In this document: positions 47,731 to 58,681 of the stretch, piece by piece
How positions within the stretch are numbered: the stretch's first letter is position 1
Layout: each line of letters opens with the position of its first letter
Assembly: GCA_021018995.1 (NCBI GenBank)
Contig: CM037586.1
Coordinates: forward strand, 7,352,328-7,416,327
DNA length: 64,000 bases
Direction: 5' to 3'
Source: Chloranthus sessilifolius
Lineage: Eukaryota > Streptophyta > Magnoliopsida > Chloranthales > Chloranthaceae
Translations under genes and position numbers: made by a program
The notes under the pieces: generated by a model
Databases searched by the model: none
The model's input: the letters and a program-made list of their open reading frames with translations, nothing else
Told to the model about the DNA's origin: nothing

Positions 47731-49184
47731 TTATGGATGACTCTGCCTCCTAAACCGAATTATTGCCCGACTTGATGGTAGGCTCAGCCTCCTAAGTCGA
47801 TGGTAGGCTCTGCCTCCTAAACCAAATTGTTGCCCGACTTGATGGTGGGCTCTGCCTCCTAAACCGAATTGTTGCCCGACTTGATGGTAGGCTTTGCGTC
47901 CTAAACCGAATTGTTGTCCAACTTGATGGTAGGCTCTGCCTCCTAAGCCTAATTGTAGCCCGACTTGATTTAGACTCTGCCTCCTAAACCGAATTGTTGT
48001 CCAACTTGATGGTAGCCTCTACCTCCTAAATCGATGGTAGGTTCTACCTCCTTCTATGGTTGATCCTGTCACCTAAAAGTGTTATCCTTTATTTTTTCTT
48101 ATCGTAATCAGTAAATGAAATTTTGGGGCCATGTGGCTAATAATGGTGACCCAACCGTTTGATTGGTGTAACTCAACCACCTTGATCAAATGGTCAGAAC
48201 ATTCTTACAAATATAAATTGTTAAGCTCAAGTGGCCACCGTAGATATCATTCTTAACAATTATTATTGACCTATTGATAGAATCTACCGATACCTTGAAT
48301 CTTCGTGGAAAGATCATCCAAGGCAAGTAACTGATACCTGATTACTTAAATAAGAATGTATGACGAAAGATTGTATGTATGTTATTTATTTGATCCTTTA
48401 GAAACAAAAATGTTGTTCCTGATTCTTTGTGGGAAAGTAAAAGTAGTACGTATCTAGACTATATGTGGAGATAAGGATCCCGACGGGGCCGCGTGGATTG
48501 AGGACAAGGGTCCTTGGATAGTACTTCCTTCATCGGAAGTAAACAAGCCAATCCTCTTGGCCTAGGATTGGTATAAAGTGGAATAGAATGTGAAACCTAA
48601 CAAAGTCCAAGATGGTATTACTGGAAAATTTGGAACTGGTCCTAATAATTGGACAATGTCCACTGGTGAATAAACCCTGTGATTTTACCTTGGATCCAGT
48701 GCCATACCAAAAGAAACATTTAGTAGCCATAGACCTGTGAATGGTATAAATAAAAGTATTTACACGTAACTTTAATTGACCTCGTGTGTTCCTTTATTTC
48801 AATAACTGTTGGTTAATATCAAATTCTGAAATTTTATTGTGGAATTATTAAACTGCTGAATTATTTCTTTATTAATTACAGTGGATGCTTGTTGGGTGAC
48901 TTGTCACTCAATCTATCATCAAATTATTGCAGGTATAGAACCAGGAAACTCTGATGTTGCGAGAGGGAAGGAAACTATGGAAGATTTCCTAGGATAGACC
49001 GGTCTAGGAAATTAGAAACTTTCTTTTATTATTTTGTGTATAGCAAGAACAGTGTAAATTCTAGTAGTTACCAATGTAAGTAATTATGAATAAATAAAAA
49101 CTGTTCTTTTGTCTGGTTCTTGATATTCCGAGCTGTTTCATTTATGTTCCGAGCCGGGTCCGAGATCGGCTTCAGGGCATGACA
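47202..49184 (+). mobile_element. G2 right (3') LTR, 1983 bp
   Basis: It begins TGTTAGACTCGTGACC and ends CAGGGCATGACA, then flank ATAAG. A TATA-like CTATAAATAGAGG (47314) is followed by 'ctcaggtccccacactc', a probable core promoter and start region. A (CT)n tract lies at 47699-47727. A minisatellite of 'tctgcctcctaaaccgaattg', 'ttgcccgacttgatggtagg' units fills 47745-48055. Open frames rich in Phe/Ser/Leu at 47270-47625 come from the CT-rich region and are not genes. Confidence 0.88.
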
Positions 49185-49368
49185 ATAAGCCCCCAAATCT
49201 ATGGTGTACAAACCACCCCAATCTATGATAAAATAACTATTAACATCTATCGACCATTGCAATCCCCCCCTTGTGGTGGACTCCTCTTTCAACCGAGAGT
49301 TGGAAGTATGCTTGAACGAAGCGTCATTAGTGTAGTTTTTTGTATATTTTAAGGTATTGTCTTGAACA

Positions 49369-50563
49369 TGTTAAGGTCCTAAGTCTAACTACTCAAAAAA
49401 TGCCTAGGTGTTAGTGGAGCGGAAAGTTAATCCCTTGTTACTTTAGGGTTGTAACACACCACGCTCCGCAGCCAACATTCATGGTGGCCCACTATGTGGC
49501 GGCTCTCACTCCAGTACCTCTTTTTGGAGCCCCCAGGTAGCCCTTTCCTCAGTTCTCCACTTCCCTGACTCGATAGAGGCCCACTATGTGGCTGCTTTCA
49601 ATCTAGAACTAGGGCTGCAACCGAGCCGGGCCGAGCTCGGGTCAGCTCTAGCTCGGCTCTACCTTATACGAGCCGAGCCGAGGTCGGCTCTGGGCTCTTA
49701 GAGCTCGAAAATTCCAAGCTCTAGCTCGGCTCTCCGAGCTCCAGCCGAGCTCGGGCTGAGCTTCGAGCCAAGTATGTTATATTATAAAAAAATTTCTCCT
49801 AGTACTTTTTAAAACTTCTACTCAATTAAATATACATTCTATAAAAGATTTAAATGAGCGATTAAATACAACGCAGCATATGAAATCAATAAACGATTGT
49901 CGGAGGTTTAGTTCTTGCCCTCTTGCTGTTGGGCCTGTTGGCAGTCGCCCGGCGGCGGCGGGTGCTTGTGCGTGAGAGAGAGAGAGGAGGTAGGCGTATC
50001 CCATATGCGTAAGAAAGAAGGTGAGAGAGGTTTAGAAATCACTCAAATAAAAGAGAAGTAGGAGTTGAGTTGCACGATCTGATTGGCGTAGCCCATATGC
50101 ATGAAACTGTGATCTGTGAGAGAGCTTCAGCAACAAGAGAGAAGAAGTACGAGTTGAGTTGCAGGAGGCAGCCGTAGGTAGGAGTAATAGTCCATACTAT
50201 ATATATATAAACCGAGCCATAGAGCCGAGCCGGCCTTAGCTCAAGCTCGGCTCTGTTAATTCGAGCTACAAACTGCCAAGCTCAGCTCGGCTCTCGAGCC
50301 AAGCTCTAAAGAGAAAAGCTCTTATTTTTCGGGTCGAGCTGAGCCAAGTTGTCTAGCTGGCTTGACTCTGTTGCAGCCCTATCTAGAACCCCTCTTTGTG
50401 GCCGCCAGGGAGCCTTCTCCAAAGGTTTTCCCCTTCCCTGACTCGAACTCAAGACGCGGTGTTGTCTCTGATACCATTTTTTAAGGTCCTAACCAATACT
50501 CAAAAAATGCCTAGGCATTAGTGGAGCAGAGAGCTAATCCCTTATTACTTTTGGGTCGTAACA
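49369..50563 (-). mobile_element. TRIM-type miniature retroelement
   Basis: Direct terminal repeats of 85-88 bp lie at 49369-49456 and 50479-50563. On the minus strand each runs from TGTTACRACCC to GGACCTTA(ACA). After the upstream one the minus strand gives TGGTATCAGAG (50466-50476 reversed), an exact Met-tRNA primer site. Before the downstream one is purine-rich GCGGAGCGTGGTG. The flanks GAACA (49364) and GAACC (50564) fit a 5-bp duplication. After removing the nested hAT MITE the element is about 420 bp, with no coding capacity. Very short LTRs with primer and polypurine sites define a TRIM. Confidence 0.82.
49610..50381. mobile_element. hAT MITE, TAGGGCTGCAA family (772 bp), nested in the TRIM
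   Basis: The termini TAGGGCTGCAA and TTGCAGCCCTA are perfect inverted repeats, flanked by TCTAGAAC on both sides (49602-49609 and 50382-50389). The subterminal regions are rich in GAGCTCGGCTC. An open frame at 49822-50004 on the minus strand has no recognised domain. Confidence 0.88.
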
Positions 50564-50971
50564 GAACCTTTTGATTATTGACCAAAAATAAATAAATAAA
50601 GAGTAATGATCACCTAAAGTTACACCGTTACTCGAGCATGGAATGGCTGCATCTCTAGCATGCAGCCGTCAGATGCTCGTGTCACGATGGGACCCGAATC
50701 ATAAAATCATTTCCCAAAAATAAAACAATGTAAAAGTCCACATGCCCAGGAAACAGTTTCTTAATTTGTTTTTTCTTCTTTTTGATCGATGAGCACTTTA
50801 TTAATATCAACTTCGAGCATAATATTTTTTAAATGAAAGGGTTTTTGAGTTTGACATCTCATATTGTAACCCAATTAAGGATTGGGATTTGGGAAAAGGA
50901 GGTTTTATTGGTTTTTTATTTGCCATCCCCTTCTTATTAAATTATCAACTCTGGTCATGGTCTTTTTGCAG
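50564..50971 (+). other. Upstream region of TRM9, possible 5'-UTR intron end
   Basis: A T-rich stretch ending 'ctttttgcag' (50962-50971) is a good splice acceptor 34 bp before the TRM9 ATG. This suggests that the gene's 5' untranslated region is split and that the promoter lies further left, perhaps beyond the TRIM. No TATA box can be chosen with confidence. Confidence 0.4.
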
Positions 50972-51005
50972 GGCCCTTTTTCATCAAAGTTTAAGCTGCT
51001 GCCTA

Positions 51006-54000
51006 ATGATCTTTGATCTTATAAGATTAGGGTCTATAAAGAATGTGGCTTGTTATAGAAACATAATATTTAATATCGGTTTCTTGAAAAGAATCACTCC
51101 TTTAAACATGTCTAGTTCCTTAAAATCGATAAAATGCAGCCAAGGATTCCATTCAAATGACAACTCGTCTGAATCAAATGGTGAATCTAAGACTCAGAAT
51201 TCTCCATTAGCAAGTCAGGATCCCAGATGTTCCTCAAGTGTTCAATCCACACCAGAAATTGAGAAAAAATATGTTCATGGTGTTTATGACGCCATTGCTC
51301 CCCATTTCAGCTCTACCCGATTTGCGAAATGGCCAAAAGTTGCCGATTTTTTGAGTTCCTTGACACCGGGTTCGATCATCTTAGATGCAGGATGTGGAAA
51401 TGGAAAATACTTGGGCCTAAATCCTGATTGCTTTTACATAGGCTGCGATATAAGTGCTCCACTGATCAATATATGTGCCGGAAGAGGACATGAAGTTCTT
51501 GTTGCAGATGCTGTTATCCTTCCTTACAGAACTGGTTTCGGTGATGCTGCTATATCTATTGCTGTGTTGCATCACCTTAGCACTGAAAGTAGGAGGCGGA
51601 AAGCTATAGAGGAGTTAGTCCGTGTAGTCCGAAAGGGCGGTCTGATTTTAATAACAGTTTGGGCTGTAGAACAAGAGGATAGCTCATTGCTTACAAAGTG
51701 GACTCCTCTTACTTCCAAGTATGATGGAGAGTGGGTGGGGCCTGGCAGTCCTCATGTCCGTAGTAGCCCTTCGACCATTGCGCTAGAAAGCATCCCAGAA
51801 ACTGAGGAGAATGGTTCTCATGATATGCTCGACTCAAAAGCCGAAGATGGTTCTCTGGCTTTTAGAAATGGTGAAAGCCATCAGGAGTTTTTTGTTCCGT
51901 GGCACTTACCATATCACCGGGCTGAAACTGGTGGTGTCTCTGCTTCTGCACTTGCAAGTGGATTTGCAAAGAAAGATGATAAAAAGGGAGCTGTGGTTTA
52001 CAATCGGTATTACCATGTATTTATGGAAGGGGAGCTTGAAAGGTAAACTAGTAAAAGCATCATTATAATTTTAGATACATTTTTTGCATCACATTCTTTC
52101 AGTTTTGTTTTGTGTTCTCCTTTTTCTATGTTTCTTATGTCTCAATCGGAAATCTTAAATTCTATCATCACACTGTGGAATTATTTGTAAATTGAAAGGT
52201 GTGTCCGATTATCCCCAAATATATATACAAGTGCATAGACCTTATATGGATACAGGGAGCAAAGACAGCTCAAAGTTTCTCTAATTCGAAAATGAAGAGA
52301 CAAGTATTTGTATTATATATTAGATATATGATGTCATATGTTTAATAGTCTTCAAAATAAGATTCTCTATGACAGTCGGGTTTTTTTTATGATGGCAAAA
52401 AAAAGAGAGAATTGTTTGGGCTTTAGAAGATAATGTATCTATGAAAGTTAAGCCTTGTCGTACAAGTATTCTTTACTGGTATTGGTATGGAGTAATGACA
52501 GAATTGGCATCCCGACCATGTTCTGTTGGATGTTGTATTCCAGATCAGAATACTCTTCGATGGTTTGCAAAATCAGATGAATTTCAATTCATAACTTTAG
52601 ACCTAAAATTAAGCATTGGAATAGAAGATTTTCAATCCAGTCAAGATTGGAGGAACAATAGACTAAAGAGAACTACATCCAGTTAAATGCAACAAGTCTC
52701 TAGCCATTGAGACACCTTGCCTCTTTAATTTTACCAGTTCTGGCTAATAATCTGAGTTCTTGTGTGCATAGTCACCAAGTTGTGGTTCAGCAATTATTCG
52801 GCAAGGTTAAAATTTCATATATATGGAAAAATTTGGAGAAATTTTCAGGAAAAATTGGAGAATTTTTTTTTCTTTTAAAAATAAAATTAAAAACTGTAAA
52901 ATAAGATTTAAAAATATAAAAAATCACGATTTATTGAAAAATTGGGAATTATTTCTGAACTCTTAAAAACACACAATTTTTAAAAAAATTCGCGAATAAT
53001 TCAGGATTAATTCGCAGAACCGCACATTCGTAATTATTCGCGATATTTTTTTGAAAATTCGGGTAATTTGGTGACTATGCTTGTATGTAAAATCCCATGT
53101 ATATTGTTTTAGGCTTGCGGACTCTCTATTGGATTGGCTTCTTATTATTTTAGAACATTCCTAGAAAACTGTTCTCATCTTCTCATGCACAATTTATCAT
53201 GTTTTGGTGTGTTGGAGCACTAAAAGACAATTGGCATTGGTCATGGGAGAACTGAAGGACTTACTTTTGCATTGACGGCTGCCCTTGATAAGATTCTTAT
53301 GCTTGAGCGCCTTAACCATCGGGGCTTCTCTCTTCCTAATAGGAGCATTCATGATTGTCAATATATATATATTTTTTGATAAGAATGGTTGTCAATATTT
53401 TACGATACATGATACTCAAGAAAACGGTATGTATCTATGATGTGTATCTTTTTTTAACTATATCTTACGATACACGAGACGATACATTATGATATGTTGC
53501 GGTACATGGTACAAACGATACCTGTGTTTTCAATTATAACTAGTTTTTTATTTCAAAAAAAAATATATCATTTATTTATCCCAACTCTATCTCGAAAAAC
53601 TTATAAAAAAAAAGAATGACAAGAATAAATAAAGAAGATGATGTCAAGAAGCAGGGCGGTGAGAGAGACCAGGGCACAATGTCCTGGTCTCTTTTACTCC
53701 TTCCAATGTCCTGTGCCATTTAGCCTTTTCCCTGGGACGAGGTATGCTGCAGGAGCTCTGGCTATCACAGCTCTACCTTGCCTCTTTTACTGTCCTCTCT
53801 CTCTCTCTCTCCTGCCTCTTTTACTGTCCTTCCAATGTCCTTTGCCTTTTAGCCTTTTCCCTGGGATGAGATATGCTGCCAGAGCTCTGGCTATCACAGC
53901 TTCTGGGGGTTGAGAGCTTGTTTGGGTAGTTTCTCACTACCCTCTCTTATATGTACTTTTTTTTTTCTTTCTAATATATGTTTTTGTTATCGATCAAAAC

Positions 54001-54179
54001 CAAAAAAAATGTCAAGCAGCAAGTAAAGGGTTTTTTTAGTAAAAGTTGCAACTTGAAAGACACATATCATATAAATATATAATAAAAGTATACAATACAC
54101 GCAACACACTTATTTTTGGGGTTTCTTTTTATGTAGTGGAAAATTGAAAACTCTATGATTTTATGTAACTGGATTTTTA

Positions 54180-54248
<69 letters not shown>

Positions 54249-54546
54249 TACTTTTTAGTTTTTTTTTGTATATATGTATAAAAATCTAAGTGTATCTTAC
54301 GATACTCGATACGATATGATACAAAAATTCTTGATTAAGATACACGATGCGATACATGATTTGGCAACCTTGGGTGCATTGTTCGCCTTAGTAGGATAGG
54401 AACCCTTTGTCCAAATTGTTGGTGTCACGACATGACAGCTGCAATGTATCTTGATGCATGGTTGGATGCTAACATGGGGGTGTGTTGACTTTTGAGGTAG
54501 GCTAAGCCTTGATTTCTAGGGTTAGGGTTAGGTGGAGAAGAAGAAG

Positions 54547-54595
<49 letters not shown>

Positions 54596-57500
54596 TAGGC
54601 AATAATGACTTAAAGGGCTTAAATTTTAAACCCGACCCATTGAGCCTATTCATATTAGCCAAAACCCAGCCCTTAGCAGGGCCGGACTACGGGAGAGTCT
54701 TACCCATTGACAACCCTATGAAGGACTATTGCAAGTGATAATTAGGTATGTTAGCAACCATGTTGTGTGGGCATTTGTGAGCATGGCTACATTGCAAGTG
54801 CAACATGTGTCTTGTGAGGCCCCCACGGGTATGTCGTAGTGTGTGCTACGTTTGCCTTAGATGGGGCACAATGGACAATGTCTAGTAACTTTGAACTTCT
54901 CACACAATGGACAAGTGTGGGGCAACTGGCATGCCTAAGGTCAAGTTTTCTTATGAGCAAGGCTCGTTGGATAGATGGGAGGCACTTGTGACAAGTTAGT
55001 ATGATCTACTTATGGACTGCACAAGACACTGTGGTGCACGACAAGCTCGACTTAAGGTGTACAAGAGGGGTTGGATTGGGGACGAGGGACAACGACCCTA
55101 AAATACATGAATGCCCATGATATGCTAATTTGTCGAAATTAAACTAATTAATTGAATAATTAATCACAAATTAAAGCGATACCGTAGGATATCATCGATT
55201 CCGGACTCGGTGACCATGGTCGATTCGGCTAGGGCCCAAGTCTAACGCACGAGATCCGTTAGGAACGTGGAAGGTGCAATCCTAGAGATAGAACTCTAGC
55301 ATCATCTAGGTCGGGTATTCGCTCGTGGCTCAATGTGGATTCTCGTAACTCCTCGCTAGGGCTTTCGAAGGGAACGATCAATCAGCGCAATTGGAGTGAT
55401 CTCTAGCCTAACAACGGTTGTGGATCGACGAATGGTAGATTAGAATCAATCCACAAGGATGGGCATTAAGAGGGCTCTAGATCTAAGGTTTTGGGGTTTA
55501 AAACTCATCTCAAGCTCCAAAATTTATAGCACTTTTCATTAATCATCCAATGCCAAAACTGGCTTACATCATAAACTTTTATAGCAAGTACCCAAAACTT
55601 CTAACCTTAAAATAGAAAAGTGCAATGTTACCCTAAAAGCTTTTAAAAGCAAAGGAAAACAAAAGAAGAAACAAGCCCAAATTGGGCAAATACATCATCA
55701 GACTCGCTCGAGCGAGTTTGATTCTCGCTCAAGCGAGAACCTTAAGAATCGTTGAGTCTTCACCAGTTGGGGTTGCTCGAATGATAACCAACAGTCGCTC
55801 GAGCGACGTGTGACAAAAAAAAATTTCTCCCTTCCTATACAATCTCACTCGAGCAAGAACTGAGATTGCTTAAGCGACTCTAGGCAAAAACTTTTCTTTG
55901 TGCTTCCTCTTGTCGCTCCTCTAGGCTCCGCTCTCGGATGATGTCAATGCCCCGTGGCTCCCTCTCCGCTTCTTCTAGCATCGATACACACGATGCTGCC
56001 AAAACCTATGTCTACGGTGTCGGCATCTCCACCAATTGGCTTATGGCTTAAAAGGCAATTCAAGGCCTCGAGTGAGAGCCTTGTCCTAGTAGCGAGTTCC
56101 TAGTAGTGAGTTCCAAACACAAGGCAACACTTGATTTGCATATGTGGGTTAGACATCTCGGTATGAGATAACATGGTGAGTTATTATGCAAGGGATTGGT
56201 ACAGGAGGCATAGAATGAAGCAGGAGAAGGCTAAGCAATGGCCGAGGTTGGCATCAGAGGGTGAAACCCTAAGCTGACATAGCACGTGATTATTGGGCAT
56301 GTGCAACGGGTTTTGGACATCCATTAAGGTTGAATTTACATGGCACATGAGCTTCAGCGAGAATCTTGTCTTATGACAGGTGGTATTGGAGCTGCAAGGG
56401 AGTTAGACTGATTTCTGCATAACCTCTGCTTGAGTGCTGCTGTATGGGCAAATGATAAAAAAAAATTCCTCAAGACAGTGGACATGTAATATTTGTATAT
56501 GTCCTTAATCTGCAAGGGAGTTAAGACTGATTTCTGCACAACCTCCGGTTGAGTGCTGCTGTATGGGCAAATGATAAAAAAAAAATCCTCAAGACAGTGG
56601 ACACGTAATATTTGTATATGTTCTTAATCTGTTTTGCACATATTGGGTGTTTCCTTCCTATTGGCTCTCCTTTGGGCCCATTGGCAACATATCTGTTTTC
56701 TCTTAGGGGTCGAATGCTTTGGCGTGCATGTGCGATGTCTATTATTTGGAGCATTTAAGGTTAAATCACTTAAATGACCATATATTGTTGGGGAAGGCTA
56801 CAATTTTTGAGGGGCAGGTTGATCACATTACTTATTATATATGCTACGGAATAGACTCCCAAAAAATCTGCACATGTTAGTGGAGATCCGTTCATTGGTT
56901 GCAAGGAGGTTTTGTATAGCAGGGAGTATACGGGGAAAGACAAGGTGCCACGGGTGCCTCTGAAGAGGGGCTAGTTTTAGCTGCTCGTTGGGGAATCCGT
57001 GGGTAGTGAGTGTTGGTGGTGTTTTTCAGGATCACATGTGGTCCATGATCTTTGCATATGCCGGCCAATCAAGGAGAGCCATTCCAATGATGCTGAAGTT
57101 AAAGAGTGCTTCGTGTAGGTGTCTAGCTTATTGACTTTTTCAATGTCTTGTCGTGTTTTAACATGGGGAGAAGGGTTCATTAGTGATTTCTCCATTGAAT
57201 TGAGGAAATTTCTGATCTCTTTTTTTTGGGCGTATATTACCCTTCATGTTTCTCGGGGTGCCCATGTGATGGTAGAATCCCCCAATGTGGAGGGGGGATA
57301 AGGAGGAGCTCATCTTTAATTTGGACTTCTTTCTCCTTCGGGGTGGTGGAAGGGGGTTGGTTGTGTAAAAGTCTTTCGGTAAATTGCAATATATACTAAG
57401 TGGGGATGGGGAATAAAGTCAGTTTTTTTTTGGAGAAACTGTGATGGGGTGAATCCCCTCCTTGTTTCCTCTTTTTATGTAATCACGTGATTTAGCATAG

Positions 57501-58556
57501 GAATGAGGGCACGTTGGAGATCTTTCAACTGGACTGAGAAAATTTCTGCTCTCTTTTGTGGCTGGAGATTATGTGAGGTCTAGTTTCTTTTTTCTTTTCT
57601 TTTTTGATAGCGGAGTTGTCCGAGCCAGGGCCCGACTATTTGTGAGAAGGACGCTTGAGACAGGCAGCCCTGGGCACGCTCCTCCAGGTTGTACGAACCG
57701 ACTTTCAACCTTCATACAACCGGATTACTAATAGGTAGGGGGGACGACTTGATAGTGGGATCTCCAAGCATAAGGAGACCTACCACTGCGCCATTCACCC
57801 CGTGGGTGAAGTCTAGCTTCTTGTAGGTGCTCTCAGTGTTTCTTCTATTGGATAATGGCTCCTTGCTGACATTTAAACACCAAAATGGTGTTTAAATGAT
57901 GTTACATCACCATTAAAATTTTACTTTTTATCTAACACCATTGAAGTGTGATTCTTAATATGCCATGTGGTGCACATCTATGACCAATCTAAATTGACCG
58001 ATCTATCATGGGAACATATCTCAGCCCAAAGAAACATGCCTATAAGTGGATGTGAACCAACCGATTGATGAACTTTAATACTAGCCATTAAAACTAGAAA
58101 CAATGGTTGATATTATAGTAAGCAGATCGGATGATTTATATCTCCGTAAAACACCATTTTTGGGCCTGTTGCACTTCAATCTATGGTCTAGCACTTTGAT
58201 GGTTCGGATCACCTACATCTTAACCCAGTAATGGTGTAAGATCATTTAAACACCATTGTAGTGTTTAAATGACAGTCAGGAGAATCATGGAGTCCTTCTA
58301 TACTCTTCTTTTATACATCAGTAAATTAAATGTATGGTTATTGATTGAGAAGAAATATCATCGATGCACAGAGATATAGGACAATGAATATCTTGGACTA
58401 CCCTCTCTCTCTTCTTAAATTTTCCCTTTTTATTGACTGATGTTATTCCCTCCGTTTCTTTTCCTTTGCAGGTTAGTTTGTGGTATAGACAATGCAGTCA
58501 TCCTCAATCAATTCTACGACAAATCCAATTGGTGTATTATTCTTGAGAGGACCTGA
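51006..58556 (+). CDS. TRM9: TRM9-type tRNA (carboxymethyluridine-34) methyltransferase, two exons
   Basis: Exon 1 runs from ATG 51006 to 52042 and exon 2 from 58472 to 58556 (GT at 52043, AG at 58470-58471). The split Arg codon AG|G restores the frame, giving 373 residues. TPEIEKKYVHGVYDAIAPHF (82-101) and the SAM-binding motif ILDAGCGNGKYLG (124-136) are followed by GCDIS (145-149), VLVADAV and AVLHHLSTESRR (185-196). The C-terminal signature is RYYHVFMEGELERLV...NQFYDKSNWCIIL. Trm9/ALKBH8-type enzymes, with Trm112, methylate the wobble carboxymethyluridine of tRNAs in the cytosol (family knowledge). The open frame extends left to 50889 without an ATG, and residue 35 (ATG 51108) is an alternative start. 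The N-terminal 80 residues are low-complexity. No damage is seen. Confidence 0.93.
52043..53640 (+). other. TRM9 intron, first part
   Basis: AT-rich intronic sequence. Bases 52820-53060 are rich in 'ggaaaaattg' and 'aattattcgcga' words, like the repeat at 13440-13580. Bases 53390-53530 form a block of 'acgatacatgatac' words related to the GATAC repeats. Open frames near 52441 and 52707 resemble nothing known. Confidence 0.5.
53690..53905 (+). repeat. Imperfect tandem duplication in TRM9 intron
   Basis: A unit of about 78 bp beginning 'ccttccaatgtcctgtgcc' (53699) recurs at about 53828, with a (CT)n spacer between (53793-53812). Each copy ends 'ctctggctatcacagc'. The 91-residue open frame across it is an artefact. 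Confidence 0.65.
53940..54600. repeat. Microsatellites and GATAC words in TRM9 intron
   Basis: (TC)n(TA)n occupies 54180-54247, (GA)n occupies 54548-54592, and bases 54285-54360 hold GATAC/GTATC words. These are simple sequence with no gene. Confidence 0.6.
54600..56390. other. TRM9 intron, middle part with TCGCTCGAGCGA palindromes
   Basis: Moderate-GC sequence without a recognised frame. At 55700-55880 the palindrome TCGCTCGAGCGA or one-step variants (CTCGCTCAAGCGAG, CTCACTCGAGCAAG, TTGCTTAAGCGAC) occurs about six times. I have seen such words in plant LTRs, so this may be a retroelement remnant, but no termini were found. Confidence 0.4.
56391..56630. repeat. 120-bp tandem duplication
   Basis: Two adjacent copies (about 56391-56510 and 56511-56630) share 'ctgcaagggagtt', 'tgagtgctgctgtatgggc' and 'cctcaagacagtggac', with few differences. 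This indicates a fairly recent duplication. Confidence 0.75.
57590..57810 (-). mobile_element. tRNA-derived SINE (about 220 bp) in TRM9 intron
   Basis: Read on the minus strand it begins GGGTGAATGGCGCAGTGG. The A box TGGCGCAGTGG (57783-57793 reversed) is exact, and a B-box-like GGTTCGTACAACC lies at 57687-57699. The 3' end is an A-rich tail (AAAAAAGAAAAGAAAA). A duplication GTCTAG(T/C)TTCTT flanks it (57578-57589 and 57811-57822, one mismatch in 12). The A-to-B spacing is longer than in a tRNA. It resembles the plant Au SINE head by recall. Confidence 0.75.
57856..58290. mobile_element. Hairpin-ended MITE (about 430 bp), copy 1
   Basis: Each end carries an internal hairpin: CATTTAAACACCAAAATGG with TGTTTAAATG on the left, and ATTTAAACACCATTGTAGTG with TTTAAATGAC on the right. 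The interior is collinear with 63322-63755 (for example 'caccattgaagtgtgatt', 'ccgattgatgaact'). The target duplication is not clear. It lies about 180 bp before TRM9 exon 2. Confidence 0.7.
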
Positions 58557-58681
58557 TACCTCCAATACACTGAAATTGCCACTTATTGTCCTGGAAATAG
58601 CTGTGGCGCTATGTACTCTATTACGTCAAAGGAAGTTACTGAAAGATCCTAAAATTTCCAGGGAACACCCCCAAAAGACAG
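58557..58681 (+). other. TRM9 3' untranslated region with possible splice donor
   Basis: After the stop at 58554-58556 the sequence runs to 'aaaagacag|gtaagttttc' (58681/58682), a consensus donor. This suggests that the 3'-UTR is spliced or that the transcript has an alternative tail. It is inferred from sequence only. Confidence 0.4.

Noticed and set aside
50889..51005. Upstream extension of the TRM9 frame from a TTG codon
   Set aside because: There is no ATG in this stretch, plant initiation at TTG is rare, and a splice acceptor at 50971 probably lies within it.
53638..53913. 91-residue repetitive frame
   Set aside because: It spans a tandem duplication in the TRM9 intron and resembles no protein; each half is the same repeat.
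57783..57793. A-box motif considered as a tRNA gene
   Set aside because: No cloverleaf can be formed; the A-rich tail and 12-bp flank duplication indicate a SINE.
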